This document shows, in pieces, positions 20,117 through 30,500 of a stretch of DNA of 64,000 nucleotides. Numbering within the stretch: position 1 is the stretch's first letter; every line of letters begins with the position of its first letter. The stretch is from NCBI RefSeq assembly GCF_026262505.1, contig NC_067207.1:5650252-5714251 (forward strand), read 5' to 3'. Origin of the DNA: Trichomonas vaginalis G3. Its lineage: Eukaryota; Parabasalia; Trichomonadida; Trichomonadidae. The notes below the pieces were generated by a model. The model searched no databases. It was not told the DNA's origin and was given only the letters and a program-made list of their open reading frames with translations. The position numbers were made by a program, and so were the translations under genes.

Positions 20117-21850
20117 GCAATTCTATACCATGCGTAAACTGTCATGTAAGGTGGCATGTATTCTTTCCTTTGTCCCGTTGTTTGCGTATATCCTGAAACG
20201 AAATGTGTATGGTTTCCTTCTCCCTGCGTGTCATCCCAGTAACAATTTATAGCAAACTTAACGTCGTCTTTAACATCATATCCTTTACCTTTTGTCATTC
20301 CTGACCAATCCCAATATCTATGCTTATGCCAACCTGCTTGAGATGTACTTAAATCTATGTAATGACTGTATGCAGGTAAATTTTCACCTGAAATCGTTTT
20401 ACTTCCACCTGTTTCCTTTGAAGAGTTTGCACAATACAAAAACCTGTCGACTATTTGTTCCCATGCACCAACACCAAACATTACTTGAGGACCTCTTGCA
20501 TCCATAGATGTATAAATAGAACCTACTGGGTTCATTAAATCAAATATATGAGATATTATAGGATTGTCTCTTTTGAACTTAAAATATAGTGCAACTATTT
20601 CAGGTTTCTTCTGGTTTGTGTCAGAATATTTTTTATAATATAATCTTATGTTTTCAGGGTAGGTAAAGTCTTGACTATAATATTTATTTCTGTCATCTGT
20701 ATAATAATATACTATTCTCGTTTTTTCTATTGCATTATATCTTTTATATCTATAATAATCTAAATATAATGTTAGCTTTTGTTCATCTACATGTGGTGTT
20801 CTGTCGTCATCTCCATAGTCATAATAATATGGTGCTGGAGCTGGGTCAGGCAATGTCATATCTGCCATTTCATAAACTCTTAAATATTTCTTTTGTTCGT
20901 CTCCATATAAGTTTAAGTAGCAGTTGTTGTCTAATGGAACTTTAACTTGTGTACCATCATTCTTTTTATAGCTTACATACATTTCATTGTTATTTTTCGG
21001 AATGAGTTTACACCGTATACCATTTTTTAAGGACTGTACCAACTGCCATCTAAAATATTTATTTTCTTCATTGACAGAAAAGTCACCAACAATAGTTTCA
21101 ATATTTTTTTTGTTCCTATCAAACTTTGGTATATTTCATTGACATATGTTTTATCTGCTTTCTTTTCAAGGCTAACGTTTAAGTCTGTTATTTCAGATAT
21201 AGAATGTGTATGTCCAACGTCACTTTTCCTGTTTAAGGTTTCTTGTAAGTTTGTAATATTTGCAATGGTATGTGTATGTCCAACGTCACTTTTACTGTTT
21301 AAGGTTTCTTGTAAGTTTGTAATATCAGATATAGAATGTGTATGAGTCTTATCTGCTTTTGTCTTAATGTTTCCTTAAGACTTGGTATTTGGTTAATATA
21401 ATGTATATGAGTCTTTTTAGAATATTCGTTTTCAGCTCTTGTCACTTCACTTGACATTTTATTGTCAACATATGTTTTGTCTGCTAGTTCAGGATGAGTA
21501 TGTTCTTTTGTTGCATAAGCATTGTTAGCTCTTTCTTCTTCTTTTGCTATTGCATCGTCTACATATTCTTTGTCAGCTTTGTTGTCAACATCTGCTTTCA
21601 AAAGAAGTTCATTTATAGGTTTCTCGTTTAAAGTTCCTTTTGTTGGATTTATACAGACAGTATTGTTCTTATTGTCTTGAAATAGAAACTCATCTGTCAT
21701 TGGGTTTATTGTCAGTTTTAAGTCACCCCCTTTCAATGACTCAGATATCTTAGAATAGTTTGAAAAGTTTGTTGTGTTCTTATTTAGAGCTTGCATAATG
21801 AGTTGTCGGTTGTGTTGTATTTCTCTCATAGACACTGTTTCATTTGACAT
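20113..21850 (-). pseudogene. Phage-type tail-collar fibre protein
   Basis: The order from the N-terminus is an SMREIQHNRQLIMQAL-type helix, a region of coiled coil (ADKEYVDDAIAKEEERANNAY), then 22-residue repeats of the form VGHTHTIANITNLQETLNRK, a variable region, and a C-terminal tail-collar domain: NPVGSIYTSMDARGP, FGVGAWEQIVDRFLYC, GENLPAYSHY and MPPYMTVYAWYR. Such modules are common in bacteriophage tail fibres and are unexpected in a eukaryotic element. It probably forms a trimeric spike for host binding. It has about three breaks. Copy C has more repeats. Confidence 0.85.
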
Positions 21851-21868
21851 TTTTATTATAGATAAAAT
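21851..21868. promoter_or_regulatory. 18-bp divergent spacer between fibre and RFDYP genes
   Basis: The near-symmetric A/T sequence TTTTATTATAGATAAAAT lies between opposed starts. Copy C has TTTTATTCTAGATAAAAT, with a central TCTAGA palindrome. Confidence 0.4.
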
Positions 21869-22682
21869 ATGCTTCCAATAGAAAAAGAAAATTCTAGAGT
21901 TGCTACAACTAAACCATTAGATGAACTTTTTACTAATGTCGGTCAAAAGTTTGAGACAGATACCGTAAAGCATGAAGGCTATCGTTTTTGACTACCCATT
22001 AAGATGGTTAAGAGACCCATCTGTCACAAAAGCTATTGGCTTTCGAAGAATAAAGTTTGTGTCTGTAGAAGATAAAAGTTTTCCATTTATTGTAAGGTTT
22101 CATATAGATTATACATCTGAAGGGCAACGAAAAATGTGGGAAGAAATTGAGCTAATACAAGTTGACCTCTCATCTTCTCTACAGACTGCATTAAAAAATA
22201 TAGAAGATAAAATAAATTCATGTTATGCAAAATATGCTGATGAATATGCGAATACCGATAGCACACTTTATGTGAGAATTGTATATGACAAACAAAATTC
22301 ACAAGTGTCATTTCAAATCTACGAAGACAATCCAAAAGAAGACGAACAAATATATACAGAATTCACTGCAATGTCATGGTATTATTTGCAAAGAATGTTA
22401 AATCAGAAAGTTGAACTTCCTTTAGCAAATATCTACAGTCGATATGCAAGAGATGAACCATATTTATTTAAAGATGTTTTCGACCCAGATGCTATTATTG
22501 TTCATGCTTCATTTTCTGGCGCCCAAAACTCTTTCTTATGCTTGGCAAATGACTTTTACGAAAAACCTACAAAGTTATACGAACCACCAAGTGGAAGTAT
22601 TTCAGACTTTCAAGTATGGTTTTACTACGGATGGAAGAAAAAGAATAATTCCATTATACCATGCGTTTTACTTAGAACTTAG
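21869..22682 (+). pseudogene. RFDYP-family Maverick protein (paralogue 2)
   Basis: The product starts MLPIEKENSRVATTKPLDELF. It shares the PLRWLRDPSVTKAIGFRR block and the C-terminal layout with paralogue 1 at 13697-14556. The middle is strand-rich (LYVRIVYDKQNSQVSFQIY). It faces the fibre gene head-to-head, which suggests a partner in the spike or vertex, by inference. It has about two breaks. Confidence 0.6.
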
Positions 22683-22722
22683 TTTCATATACAACTACTA
22701 TCGAACGAAAAAATATAACTTT

Positions 22723-22956
22723 TTAATATACCGGTTGTGGTTGCCAACTTGACTGTGGTGCAGGTTCAGGCTGTTGTATTACAGGAGCTTGTTCTTCTGG
22801 TTCAGGGTCTTTAGGTATAATACCAACAAACTGACCTACTCTTTTACCAATATTTTTGACACCGTTCCATACTCCTCTTCCGACAGATTTTATTCCATTC
22901 CATATACCTCTTCCAATATTTCGAAAGAAGTTTCCTATCTTACTGAAGAAACCCAT
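22723..22956 (-). CDS. 77-aa amphipathic (membrane-active type) peptide
   Basis: The N-terminal 45 residues form an amphipathic glycine/tryptophan/lysine helix (MGFFSKIGNFFRNIGRGIW); the rest is a P/Q/E tail ending SSWQPQPVY. Similar short peptides lie in copies B and C. Adenovirus protein VI-like lytic peptides are a known parallel for endosome escape. The assignment is by pattern only. Confidence 0.6.
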   Translation of the reverse strand: MGFFSKIGNFFRNIGRGIWNGIKSVGRGVWNGVKNIGKRVGQFVGIIPKDPEPEEQAPVIQQPEPAPQSSWQPQPVY

Positions 22957-22974
22957 TTTACTATATGTAAAAAT

Positions 22975-23336
22975 CTAATGTCCGCCTAGTCTCTTACGTT
23001 TCCTGTTGAGTTCCATAGCATTCTTTAACTGGAGCTCATACATTCTGTTTTCCTCTGGTAGAAAACATATTCTGGTCAACTCCTGTGTTCGCGTCATCTG
23101 CATAAAGTTGTTTATATCCCACTTCAGGGTTTGTATAAAACTCTTTCCATCTCATATTTGCATACCATGGTGGCAAACCTAACGCAGCGTCATTTTGACA
23201 TGGCAGTTTGCATTTGTACATCTGTTGGCACTTGACCATAGTTTGCCATTGCAGTTTGTATTCTAACTTCATTTGGAATATTCTCTGGGTTTGGTTGTCC
23301 AGGTTGCTGTGCATTCGCTAAGTTCTGTGCGTCCAT
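22975..23336 (-). pseudogene. Small Maverick protein ending in RKRKRLGGH
   Basis: The product starts MDAQNLANAQQPGQPNPEN, has WYANMRWKEFYTNPEVGY in the middle and a basic end. Counterpart at 62951-63311 in copy C. Part of the minus-strand run of small genes. Possibly a small virion or maturation-cleaved protein. About two breaks. Confidence 0.5.
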
Positions 23337-23359
23337 TTAATATTAGATAAAAATATCTC

Positions 23360-23491
23360 TTACGAGTACATATGCTGAACATTTGCAGGCATTGGTTCAT
23401 CTTCATATTCTCTGTACTTTTCTGCCACGTCAAATAAATAAATGACACAATGGAAAAAACCTAAAACAAGTAGTCCTATTTCAAACCACAT
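23360..23491 (-). CDS. 43-aa single-span membrane protein
   Basis: MWFEIGLLVLGFFHCVIYLF gives one clear transmembrane helix, followed by an acidic tail (EKYREYEDEPMP). It is kept almost identical at 63335-63466 in copy C, which supports it as a real gene despite its size. Function unknown. Confidence 0.65.
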   Translation of the reverse strand: MWFEIGLLVLGFFHCVIYLFDVAEKYREYEDEPMPANVQHMYS

Positions 23492-23529
23492 TTACTTACT
23501 AATAAAATTTCTTTATTGTGACACTTTCT

Positions 23530-24060
23530 CCGGTTTATAGACCTCTCTCATATTCTATCTTGTATATATAAACTCATAGTTATGTATGTCCTCTAACCAT
23601 CTCATAACGGTTTCCAAACCACTTTTATCGGATGTAAAGTTAAAAGCATGGATGGTTATGTATAACGTCTAAAGTTTCTAAAGAGTCTCTCAAAGTCCAT
23701 CTACTTGGTATTGAAAATCCCATGTGTTATAGAACGGCGGGTTCCACTATAAAGAAAACATTTTCCTTGTCTTTATATTTTTCATACAACTCTGTCCAAT
23801 GACATCTCACAAACTCTATACCCTCAATATATTTTCTATGTCCTCTTTTGAAACATTTGTATAGTTAAGATATAAAACTTTTGACATAAGTGTTTCAATG
23901 TCATGAACTCTTATAGCACCACTATATAATAGTCTAGCAGATATACTATCCCAGTTTATATATTCTGCTTTTTTCAAAACCTCTCTCACAATATTTTTGT
24001 TATCTAATGGTATACGTTCCATCTTACCTATAGGTATCTTTTCTTTTAACTCTTTCAATA
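23530..24060 (-). pseudogene. D12-type adenine methylase, distal part
   Basis: Encodes the C-terminal two thirds of a Dam-like (D12 class) N6-adenine methyltransferase: helical region (LLYSGAIRVHDIETL), the catalytic-motif region and the late CFYFTSDKSGLE strand-turn, as in copy C. It ends at mariner 1; the N-terminal part is at 25641-25870 on the other strand. Such enzymes mark element DNA, for example against restriction or for regulation. Confidence 0.7.
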
Positions 24061-24062
24061 TA

Positions 24063-25362
24063 TAGGGTGTCCAAAGGTGCGTTTAGCACAGCGCTCTATA
24101 TGAGACTATTAAAGGAGATATATGCTGATTATAAATATATAATAAAAAATATGAATATATGTATATGATGAGTATGTTGTATTTTGGCGCCATGCCGGGA
24201 TATAAAATGAATTTTGAGACAAGAGGCGGTTTCGCGGGAAATTTTGGCGGGATTTTTTTCATTTTTTTAATAATCATAAAAGAAAACATCCTTGCTCTTG
24301 CAAAAAATAGCAAAGACTGTAAAAAAAATCTACGAGACATTGGTAAATGCTTCGGTATGGATGCTCCTAGCTATTCCACTGTAACGTATCATTGTTAGGA
24401 TGTATCACTTCATGACACAAAAAGGCGCCCATCATAAAAATTGACAAAAATCGCCGGATCAAAGAAAAATCAAAGCAATTCTTTCAAGCGCTAGATGAAG
24501 ACCCAAGAGCATCACTCAGAAGGATAGAGGAGATGACAAAGATACCCACGTACAACAGTCAGTTATTATCTGCACAATTATTTGAACTACAAACTAGCGT
24601 ATACACGTTGGGTTCCGCACAACCTTAATTCAGTTCAAAAAAAATCTAGAGTCCAATCTTCGAAAGAGCTCCTCTCTATATTGGGTGCGTATCAATCCAA
24701 GAAGTTTCGCTTTTTAGTAACAGGGGACGAGTCTTGGTTTCAATATGCAACAGAAGCCAAAATCATGTGATCCCGAAGGATGAAAATCCGCAAATATTCC
24801 CGAAGAAAAAATTGACACACCAATGATGATGTTGTCGGTTTTTTGGGGCGTGAATGGCATCATCGCAATTGATATTCTTCAAAAACCTAATACGATGAAT
24901 GCTCAGTATCTATTGACAATGTTTTTACTCAAATTATCAATTCTGATGAGTTTGAGAAATCCAAACAACAAAAAAAAGTTTGCAATTCATTTTGATAATT
25001 CAAGAGTTCACAAAAGTCATAAGGTAATGAATTACTTGGTGGAAAACAATGTCAAAGTTGTTCCAAACCCAATTTATTACCTGATATTGCACCCTCTGAC
25101 TTTTATTTATTCGGCACGCTAAAAAGAGAGCTGAAGGACGCGAATTCGCGAGTCCAGATGATCTTGAAAATTTTGTAAGAGAGCAATTTGAGCAATTTTC
25201 TCATGATGATTTAAAGCGTGTCTTTCAAGCCTGGATCGATCGCTGCGAACGCGTAATTGAATCCAATGGTGATTATATTTAAATAAACTTTATATATATG
25301 TAACTTGTTTATTTCTATTCGCAGTATTCAGGTTTGTGCTAAACACACCTTTGGACACCCTA
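24063..25362 (+). mobile_element. Mariner element 1 (Tvmar-type)
   Basis: A 1300-bp element with terminal inverted repeats starting TAGGGTGTCCAAAGGTG, flanked by TA duplications (24061-24062, 25363-25364). It resembles the T. vaginalis mariner family. It inserted in the methylase gene of Maverick A. It is more damaged than mariner 2, to which it is otherwise nearly identical. Confidence 0.92.
24159..25282 (+). pseudogene. Mariner transposase, D,D34D, decayed copy
   Basis: Reading pieces in different frames match mariner 2's transposase: HTH region with RASLRRIEEMTK, catalytic TGDESWFQY, IHFDNSRVHKS, and the closing ESNGDYI. Small insertions and deletions shift the frame about eight times, including one near 24276 relative to mariner 2 and one in the SPDIAPSD region near 25077. 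It cannot encode a whole transposase. Confidence 0.88.
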
Positions 25363-25397
25363 TAATAAAAAATTATTTGAAGAAGGTCAGGTAAGTG

Positions 25398-25428
25398 GGG
25401 CTTCCAGGCGCGTTGCGCCCTCTAGCCC
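25398..25428. repeat. Border hairpin (TTCCAGG...CTCTAG type)
   Basis: Outer stem GGGCT/AGCCC and inner stem GGCGC/GCGCC, with internal loop TCCA opposite CTCT. Two relatives with different inner stems precede copy C at 47015 and 47084. Confidence 0.75.
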
Positions 25429-25539
25429 ATAAGAAATTTTGCCCAAGACCCAAGAGGAGGACCGAACCCCAGCCGACCAGCCGGTGACAAAACCAAAACT
25501 GTTGTTATTTACATCATATTAATGGTGTCACTTTTTAAA

Positions 25540-25600
25540 ATGTCACTTTTTATGTCACTTTTCACAAATTATATATGTTTTCATGTTTTGTCACTTTTCT
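25540..25600. repeat. Maverick A terminal sequence
   Basis: Contains CACTTTTCACAAATTATATA then TGTTTTCATGTTTTGTCA, nearly the same as 47184-47220 at the left end of copy C and in the matching outer-to-inner direction. Repeated TGTCACTTTTT units precede it. I take it as the terminal inverted repeat region. Confidence 0.6.
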
Positions 25601-25640
25601 ATCACTTTTCGGGTAAAAACATTTTTATTATTATATATAA

Positions 25641-25870
25641 ATGAATTTTACAAAACCACCGTTACCGTTCTTTGGAAATAAGATTAGATGTAAAGATATT
25701 ATATTGAGAGAACTTAAGAAACTACCGAATGGTCTAACATTTGTAGATTTGTTCGGTGGAAGTTTCTATATATCCCATTTATGTCATACAATATTCCCAG
25801 ACTCAAAGATTATATGCAATGACTTCGACAACTATATGGACCGTCTCAAACATATTCCAGACACAAATAA
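25641..25870 (+). pseudogene. D12-type adenine methylase, proximal part
   Basis: Starts MNFTKPPLPFFGNKIR. PFFGNK and FVDLFGGS near residue 37 are the first two signature motifs of D12 methyltransferases (S-adenosylmethionine binding). It lies on the opposite strand to the distal part and stops at mariner 2, consistent with inversion of the inter-mariner segment. Confidence 0.8.
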
Positions 25871-25872
25871 TA

Positions 25873-27175
25873 TAGGGTGTCCAAAGGTGTGTTTAGCACA
25901 AACCTGAATACTGCGAATAGAAATAAACAAGTTACATATATATAAAGTTTATTTAAATATAATCACCATTGGATTCAATTACGCGTTCGCAGCGATCGAT
26001 CCAGGCTTGAAAGACACGCTTTAAATCATCATGAGAAAATTGCTCAAATTGCTCTCTTACAAAATTTTCAAGATCATCTGGACTCGCGAATTCGCGTCCT
26101 TCAGCTCTCTTTTTTAGCGTGCCGAATAAATAAAAGTCAGAGGGTGCAATATCAGGTGAATAAATTGGGTTTGGAACAACTTTGACATTGTTTTCCACCA
26201 AGTAATTCATTACCTTATGACTTTTGTGAACTCTTGAATTATCAAAATGAATTGCAAACTTTTGTTTTTGTTGTTTGGATTTCTCAAACTCATCAGAATT
26301 GATAATTTGAGTAAGAACATTGTCAATTAGATACTGAGCATTCATCGTATTAGGTTTTTGAAGAATATCAATTGCGATGATGCCATTCACGCCCCAAAAA
26401 ACCGACAACATCATCATTGGTGTGTCAATTTTTTCTTCGGGAATATTTGCGGATTTTCATCCTTCGGGATCCACATGATTTTGGCTTCTGTTGCATATTG
26501 AAACCAAGACTCGTCCCCTGTTACTAAAAAGCGAAACTTCTTGGATTGATACGCACCCAATATAGAGAGGAGCTCTTTCGAAGATTGGACTCTAGATTTT
26601 TTTTGAACTGAATTAAGGTTGTGCGGAACCCAACGTGTATACGCTAGTTTGTAGTTCAAATAATTGTGCAGATAATAACTGACTGTTGTACGTGGTATCT
26701 TTGTCATCTCCTCTATCCTTCTGAGTGATGCTCTTGGGTCTTCATCTAGCGCTTGAAGAATTGCTTTGATTTTTCTTTGATCCGGCGATTTTTTGTCAAT
26801 TTTTATGATGGGCGCCTTTTTGTTCATGAAGTGATACATCCTAACATGATACGTTACAGTGGAATAGCTAGGAGCATCCATACCGAAGCATTTTACCAAT
26901 GTCTCGTAGATTTTTTTACAGTCTTTGCATTTTTTTGCAAGAGCAAGGATGTTTTCTTTATGATTCATTAAAAAAATGAAAAAAATCCCGCCAAAATTTC
27001 CCGCGAAACCGCCTCTTGTCTCAAAATTCATTTTATATCCCGGCATGGCGCCAAAATACAACATACTCATCATATACATATATTCATATTTTTTATTATA
27101 TATTTATAATCAGCATATATCTCCTTTAATAGTCTCATATAGAGCGCTGTGCTAAACGCACCTTTGGACACCCTA
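25873..27175 (-). mobile_element. Mariner element 2 (Tvmar-type)
   Basis: A 1303-bp element in reverse orientation to mariner 1, with the same terminal repeats and TA duplications (25871-25872, 27176-27177). The copy looks young: only one visible frame change in its transposase. Confidence 0.93.
25953..27079 (-). pseudogene. Mariner transposase, D,D34D, one frameshift
   Basis: Two overlapping frames (27079-26414 and 26417-25953) cover a complete mariner transposase. The N-terminal HTH region includes PSYSTVTYHV and RIPRTTVSYYL-like segments. Catalytic residues are seen in TGDESWFQY, HFDNSRVHKS and APSDFYLFG, with 34 residues between the second and third aspartates. A single frameshift lies near 26415-26440 in an A-rich run. 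The true start may be an internal ATG such as MNFETRGG. Confidence 0.92.
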
Positions 27176-27177
27176 TA

Positions 27178-27323
27178 TTAGCATAATAGTCATTAAATTC
27201 TTCAACAGATGAAAAAATTTTTATTTCAGTAATTGGTTTAACAACGTTTATTTTTTGTTGAACATTTTCACTTTCATTTATTTCTTCCTCCTCTGTTTCA
27301 TTTATTTTTAAAATCGGTTTCAT
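27178..27323 (-). pseudogene. Small acidic protein at the Maverick B edge
   Basis: Starts MKPILKINETEEEEINESEN; acidic then mixed. Mariner 2 interrupts it at the distal side. No family recognised. Confidence 0.45.
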
Positions 27324-27390
27324 TTATCATTAAATAAAAATTAGAATATAAGTGATGAAATATATTTTTTTAATTAATATTAAATCAGAA

Positions 27391-27627
27391 ATGGCGGCAG
27401 GATTCTTTAAAAAATTATGGGATGGAATTAAGAAAGCTGCGGGTTGGGTTCATAAAAAGATTATTAAACCCATTGCAAACTTTTTGGCACCAGTAGCGAA
27501 AACGGCAGGAACTATCATAGGTGGAGTATTAGGTACTAAAGCAGGTAATCCGGCGATGGGAGCACAAGCAGGTAACGCAGTTGGTGGAATAGCTGAAGGA
27601 ATACTTAATAAAATAGGAGGTAGATAG
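27391..27627 (+). CDS. 78-aa amphipathic/glycine-rich peptide (Maverick B)
   Basis: Starts MAAGFFKKLWDGIKKAAGWV, a cationic amphipathic helix, then a proline hinge (KPIANFLAP) and a long glycine/alanine-rich hydrophobic segment (TIIGGVLGTKAGNPAMGAQA). This is the architecture expected of a membrane-active minor capsid protein. I chose MAAG as start because a paralogue on the other strand begins the same way. Confidence 0.65.
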   Translation: MAAGFFKKLWDGIKKAAGWVHKKIIKPIANFLAPVAKTAGTIIGGVLGTKAGNPAMGAQAGNAVGGIAEGILNKIGGR

Positions 27628-27644
27628 TGGAAAAATAAATATGA

Positions 27645-27675
27645 GATCCTATGGATCATCTCGCTGCTTAGCGGC
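27645..27675. repeat. Double-hairpin module
   Basis: GATCC/GGATC around TAT, then GCTGC/GCGGC around TTA, one mismatch. Lies just after the stop of the 27391 gene. Confidence 0.65.
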
Positions 27676-27730
27676 TTAAAATTATTTTTATCTTAGTATC
27701 GGTTGTAGTCTTTGATAAACTTTTTCTCCT

Positions 27731-27901
27731 TTATTTAAAACTTCTCTTATTGGGGCAGCTTTTGGTTATTGATTCAGCAACGTCACTAATTGCTTCTTTA
27801 TTCTTAAATATCCAATTTGCCCCCTTCTTCAATGTTTCCCAAACTTTACTCGCTCCTCTTTTTACTCTATCCCACAGTTTCTTAAATATACCTGCAGCCA
27901 T
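27731..27901 (-). CDS. 56-aa amphipathic peptide, paralogue of 27391
   Basis: Starts MAAGIFKKLWDRVKRGASKV, clearly related to the peptide at 27391, in convergent orientation with it. Two sister membrane-active peptides therefore face each other at the left edge of copy B. Too short for default gene calling. Confidence 0.55.
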   Translation of the reverse strand: MAAGIFKKLWDRVKRGASKVWETLKKGANWIFKNKEAISDVAESITKSCPNKRSFK

Positions 27902-27970
27902 AGTTGATTATTTCATTAAAATTAAAAATTCATTTTCATCTTTTAATTTTGATTTTTTATTTATTAATAA

Positions 27971-29610
27971 ATGACGACTAACTATTTGGTGCCAAACACT
28001 AAACCGATTAATGGAAATGTGTTTCATTCATTCGAAAAGATAAATGAAATATTCGCAAAGAATGACGGTAGAAGATATTATAGAGAACTTGAAAGTTCAT
28101 GCTATGACTCTGATGCTCCATATTTTGATGATAAACAAACTCATTTAAGAATTACAAATCCGGCTCATGATGTGAACCAATTAGGTGACACATATATTAA
28201 ACGCAAAGTTAAAGCAACTCTAGTTTCAAATAAAGCTTTCACATGTGATGCCGCTTTTAAATGCATGCGTTTATTCGTTGGTTACAAATCATCAAATCAA
28301 AGCTTTAAACAATTAGAAGTAGAAACCGAAAGAGGTGATGCCGGTTATCTTCAGATGGATTGCGCCCGTGAATCTTTCGCATTTGCAACATATAAACCAA
28401 AATCAGAAAGGAAAGTTAAAAAGTTTGTTCATTCGTTATATAATAATGTTCAAAAATATGATAACTCAGTATGTGGTAAATATATTGACCCTTCAGAAGT
28501 TTTCAAGAAAGCAAATGAAGAAGTTGATGTCACTTTTGATATGATTATTCCGGTAAATGATTTGTTAGCATTTCAGGCGTTCGATGATTATCCTAAATCA
28601 TTTGGTGATATCATTCTTAAATATTATGTTTTCAGGGATACTTTAGTATTTTGTCAGGTTGACCCGTTAAGAGTTGCTGATTTACAAAATTACGTTTATG
28701 AAAAGATAACTGATGAAAATTATGAAAAGATTATGAATCATGTTTATAAATATGATCGCAAATTCCAACAAATCGGACTTCCTGCCAAATTAATTACAAG
28801 CTTAGCCGCTACATCTGCTGACGCAACAGTTGATGACGTTATTATTTCATGCACAAAGATGGAAGTTTTAGAGGATAAATGCATTACACCAGGATACGGT
28901 TTAATTGAAGAATCAGTTAAAGCAATACCACGTTTATTCAGTAAGGAAGATCCATTCATGATTCCAGCTCAACATATTGACGTTCGTTCACTAAATGGAG
29001 GTTGCATCACTCCTGAAGGTATTAGCTCAGATTTCTCATACGCTCTTCATAATGTTACAGATGTTGTGTTAGCATTTCCGAAGAATGCAATGCAAAGAAC
29101 GTTTTAGAAAATCCAATGCTTCGAGGTCTTCAGGTCACTATAGATTCCAGAAACTTCCCCGATCAAGCGATGACCACAGTGGGCGACATATTCTTTACAC
29201 GTATGCTTCAAGCTTCTGATTTAGATGGAGTGAATGAATGCACAGAAGAATACGAGGACTCATTAACTAGACCACTGAATGCAGATGATGGCACGCCATT
29301 AGCTAGAACATGGAAAGACCAAACTTCATTCTTATGCACTATTCCAGTTCAACGTGATGGAGCGGGTATATTCTTTGATGGATTAGAAACTTTCAACTCA
29401 CAAGTTACAGTACAAGTGAAAGCTTATCCAATCATTCAGGGTGAAAATGACACTTACTGTTCAAAGGTGACAAATCCTCCTCAGGTTTGGTTTACTAGGA
29501 CTACATATTGGACATGGACACCGGATGAAGGTTTGAAATATCATCCAACAGGTACACCACCACAGTATAGAAGTTCATATGATGAAATATTGATGAATAG
29601 AAATGTTTAA
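27971..29610 (+). pseudogene. Maverick B major capsid protein (double jelly-roll type)
   Basis: About 545 residues, starting MTTNYLVPNTKPINGNVFH. Long beta-rich stretches include DTYIKRKVKATLVSNKAF and DVTFDMIIPVNDLLAFQAF; the C-terminal part has RGLQVTIDSRNFPDQAM and VQVKAYPIIQG, matching the second jelly roll of Polinton capsids with receptor-like insertions. Its place directly before the ATPase is typical. It has about one break. Confidence 0.75.
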
Positions 29611-29635
29611 AATTATAAATTTATTTTTGATTAAA

Positions 29636-30460
29636 TGGATTTAAATTCATCACTCCTTATGAAGAATTAGCAGGAGTATATAATACATACATAGATGATA
29701 TGATTAATGAAGCATTGAGTGATAATAGAAATGCTCTATCTAAGGAAAAATTAATGAAAATTCCATATTCTGAATGTTACTTAAATTCAATCACTGCAGC
29801 AATTGGTAAACAAAATAAAGGTAAAACATTAACGATATTAAAACAAATTATCATTATTGCTAACACTTCCCCCTATTCACATGTGTTAATTTATATCAAC
29901 CGTTCAGGTTCACCTTCAGATGATACATTTGAATCTTTAAAGCATTTAATCAAAATTCCAATTATTTATTTATCACAAGAAGAAGCAGAAGATTATTTAA
30001 AAAACTTTTTAATGTATAAAGAATTATATAATACAATCAAGAAGCAAGGATTAGAGGATAAAATTATTGATAAACAACGGGATGAATTATTTGAAACACT
30101 TTCTATTTCAAATTTTGATAGAGAATTTTTGCATTCACTCATTTTTCTAGATGATGCAGTGAAATCAAAACTAATAACAAATGAGAAATCATATTTTAAT
30201 CAGTTATTAACTCAATGTCGACACATTCAGTGTTCATTCTTCATGGCTGTTCAATACTTCAAAGCATTAAGCACAAACATTAAATCAAATCTATCAACCT
30301 TTTCATTTTCAGTGGGTTTAGTCGTCAACAGTTGAACGTTATGCTTTATCAAGTGAATTTACCAATGAGCATTAATGAACTTTACACACAATATCAGCAA
30401 TTAGGTGAACATGGAAAAATAATAGTTGATTTAAATAAAGGAGGTGTTAAATTTGATTAA
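29636..30460 (+). pseudogene. Genome-packaging ATPase (Maverick B)
   Basis: Walker A GKQNKGKTLTIL near residue 55, Walker B HSLIFLDDAVKS near residue 165, and the trailing CSFFMAVQYFKAL as in A32-like ATPases. It ends in a glycine/lysine-rich IIVDLNKGG. About 270 residues. It has one or two breaks. It follows the capsid gene closely. Confidence 0.8.
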
Positions 30461-30500
30461 CTTTTTATAATTAATTTTTATTTTTTATTTATAATTAAAC

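Larger units (their letters stand above)
121..25870. mobile_element. Maverick/Polinton copy A (broken, nested insertions)
   Basis: About 24 kb with the hallmark Maverick gene set: major capsid protein, packaging ATPase, family B polymerase, integrase, plus SF3 helicase, fibre, KilA-N, HNH and methylase genes. The left end is cut by the foldback fragment at 1-120. The right end lies in the segment between the two mariners, where a terminal sequence near 25540-25600 matches the left end of copy C. It contains three inserted elements (1770-3615, 17571-18118, 24063-25362). It is a fossil with a few dozen small breaks. Copy C is its close relative, which suggests a recent burst. Confidence 0.9.
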
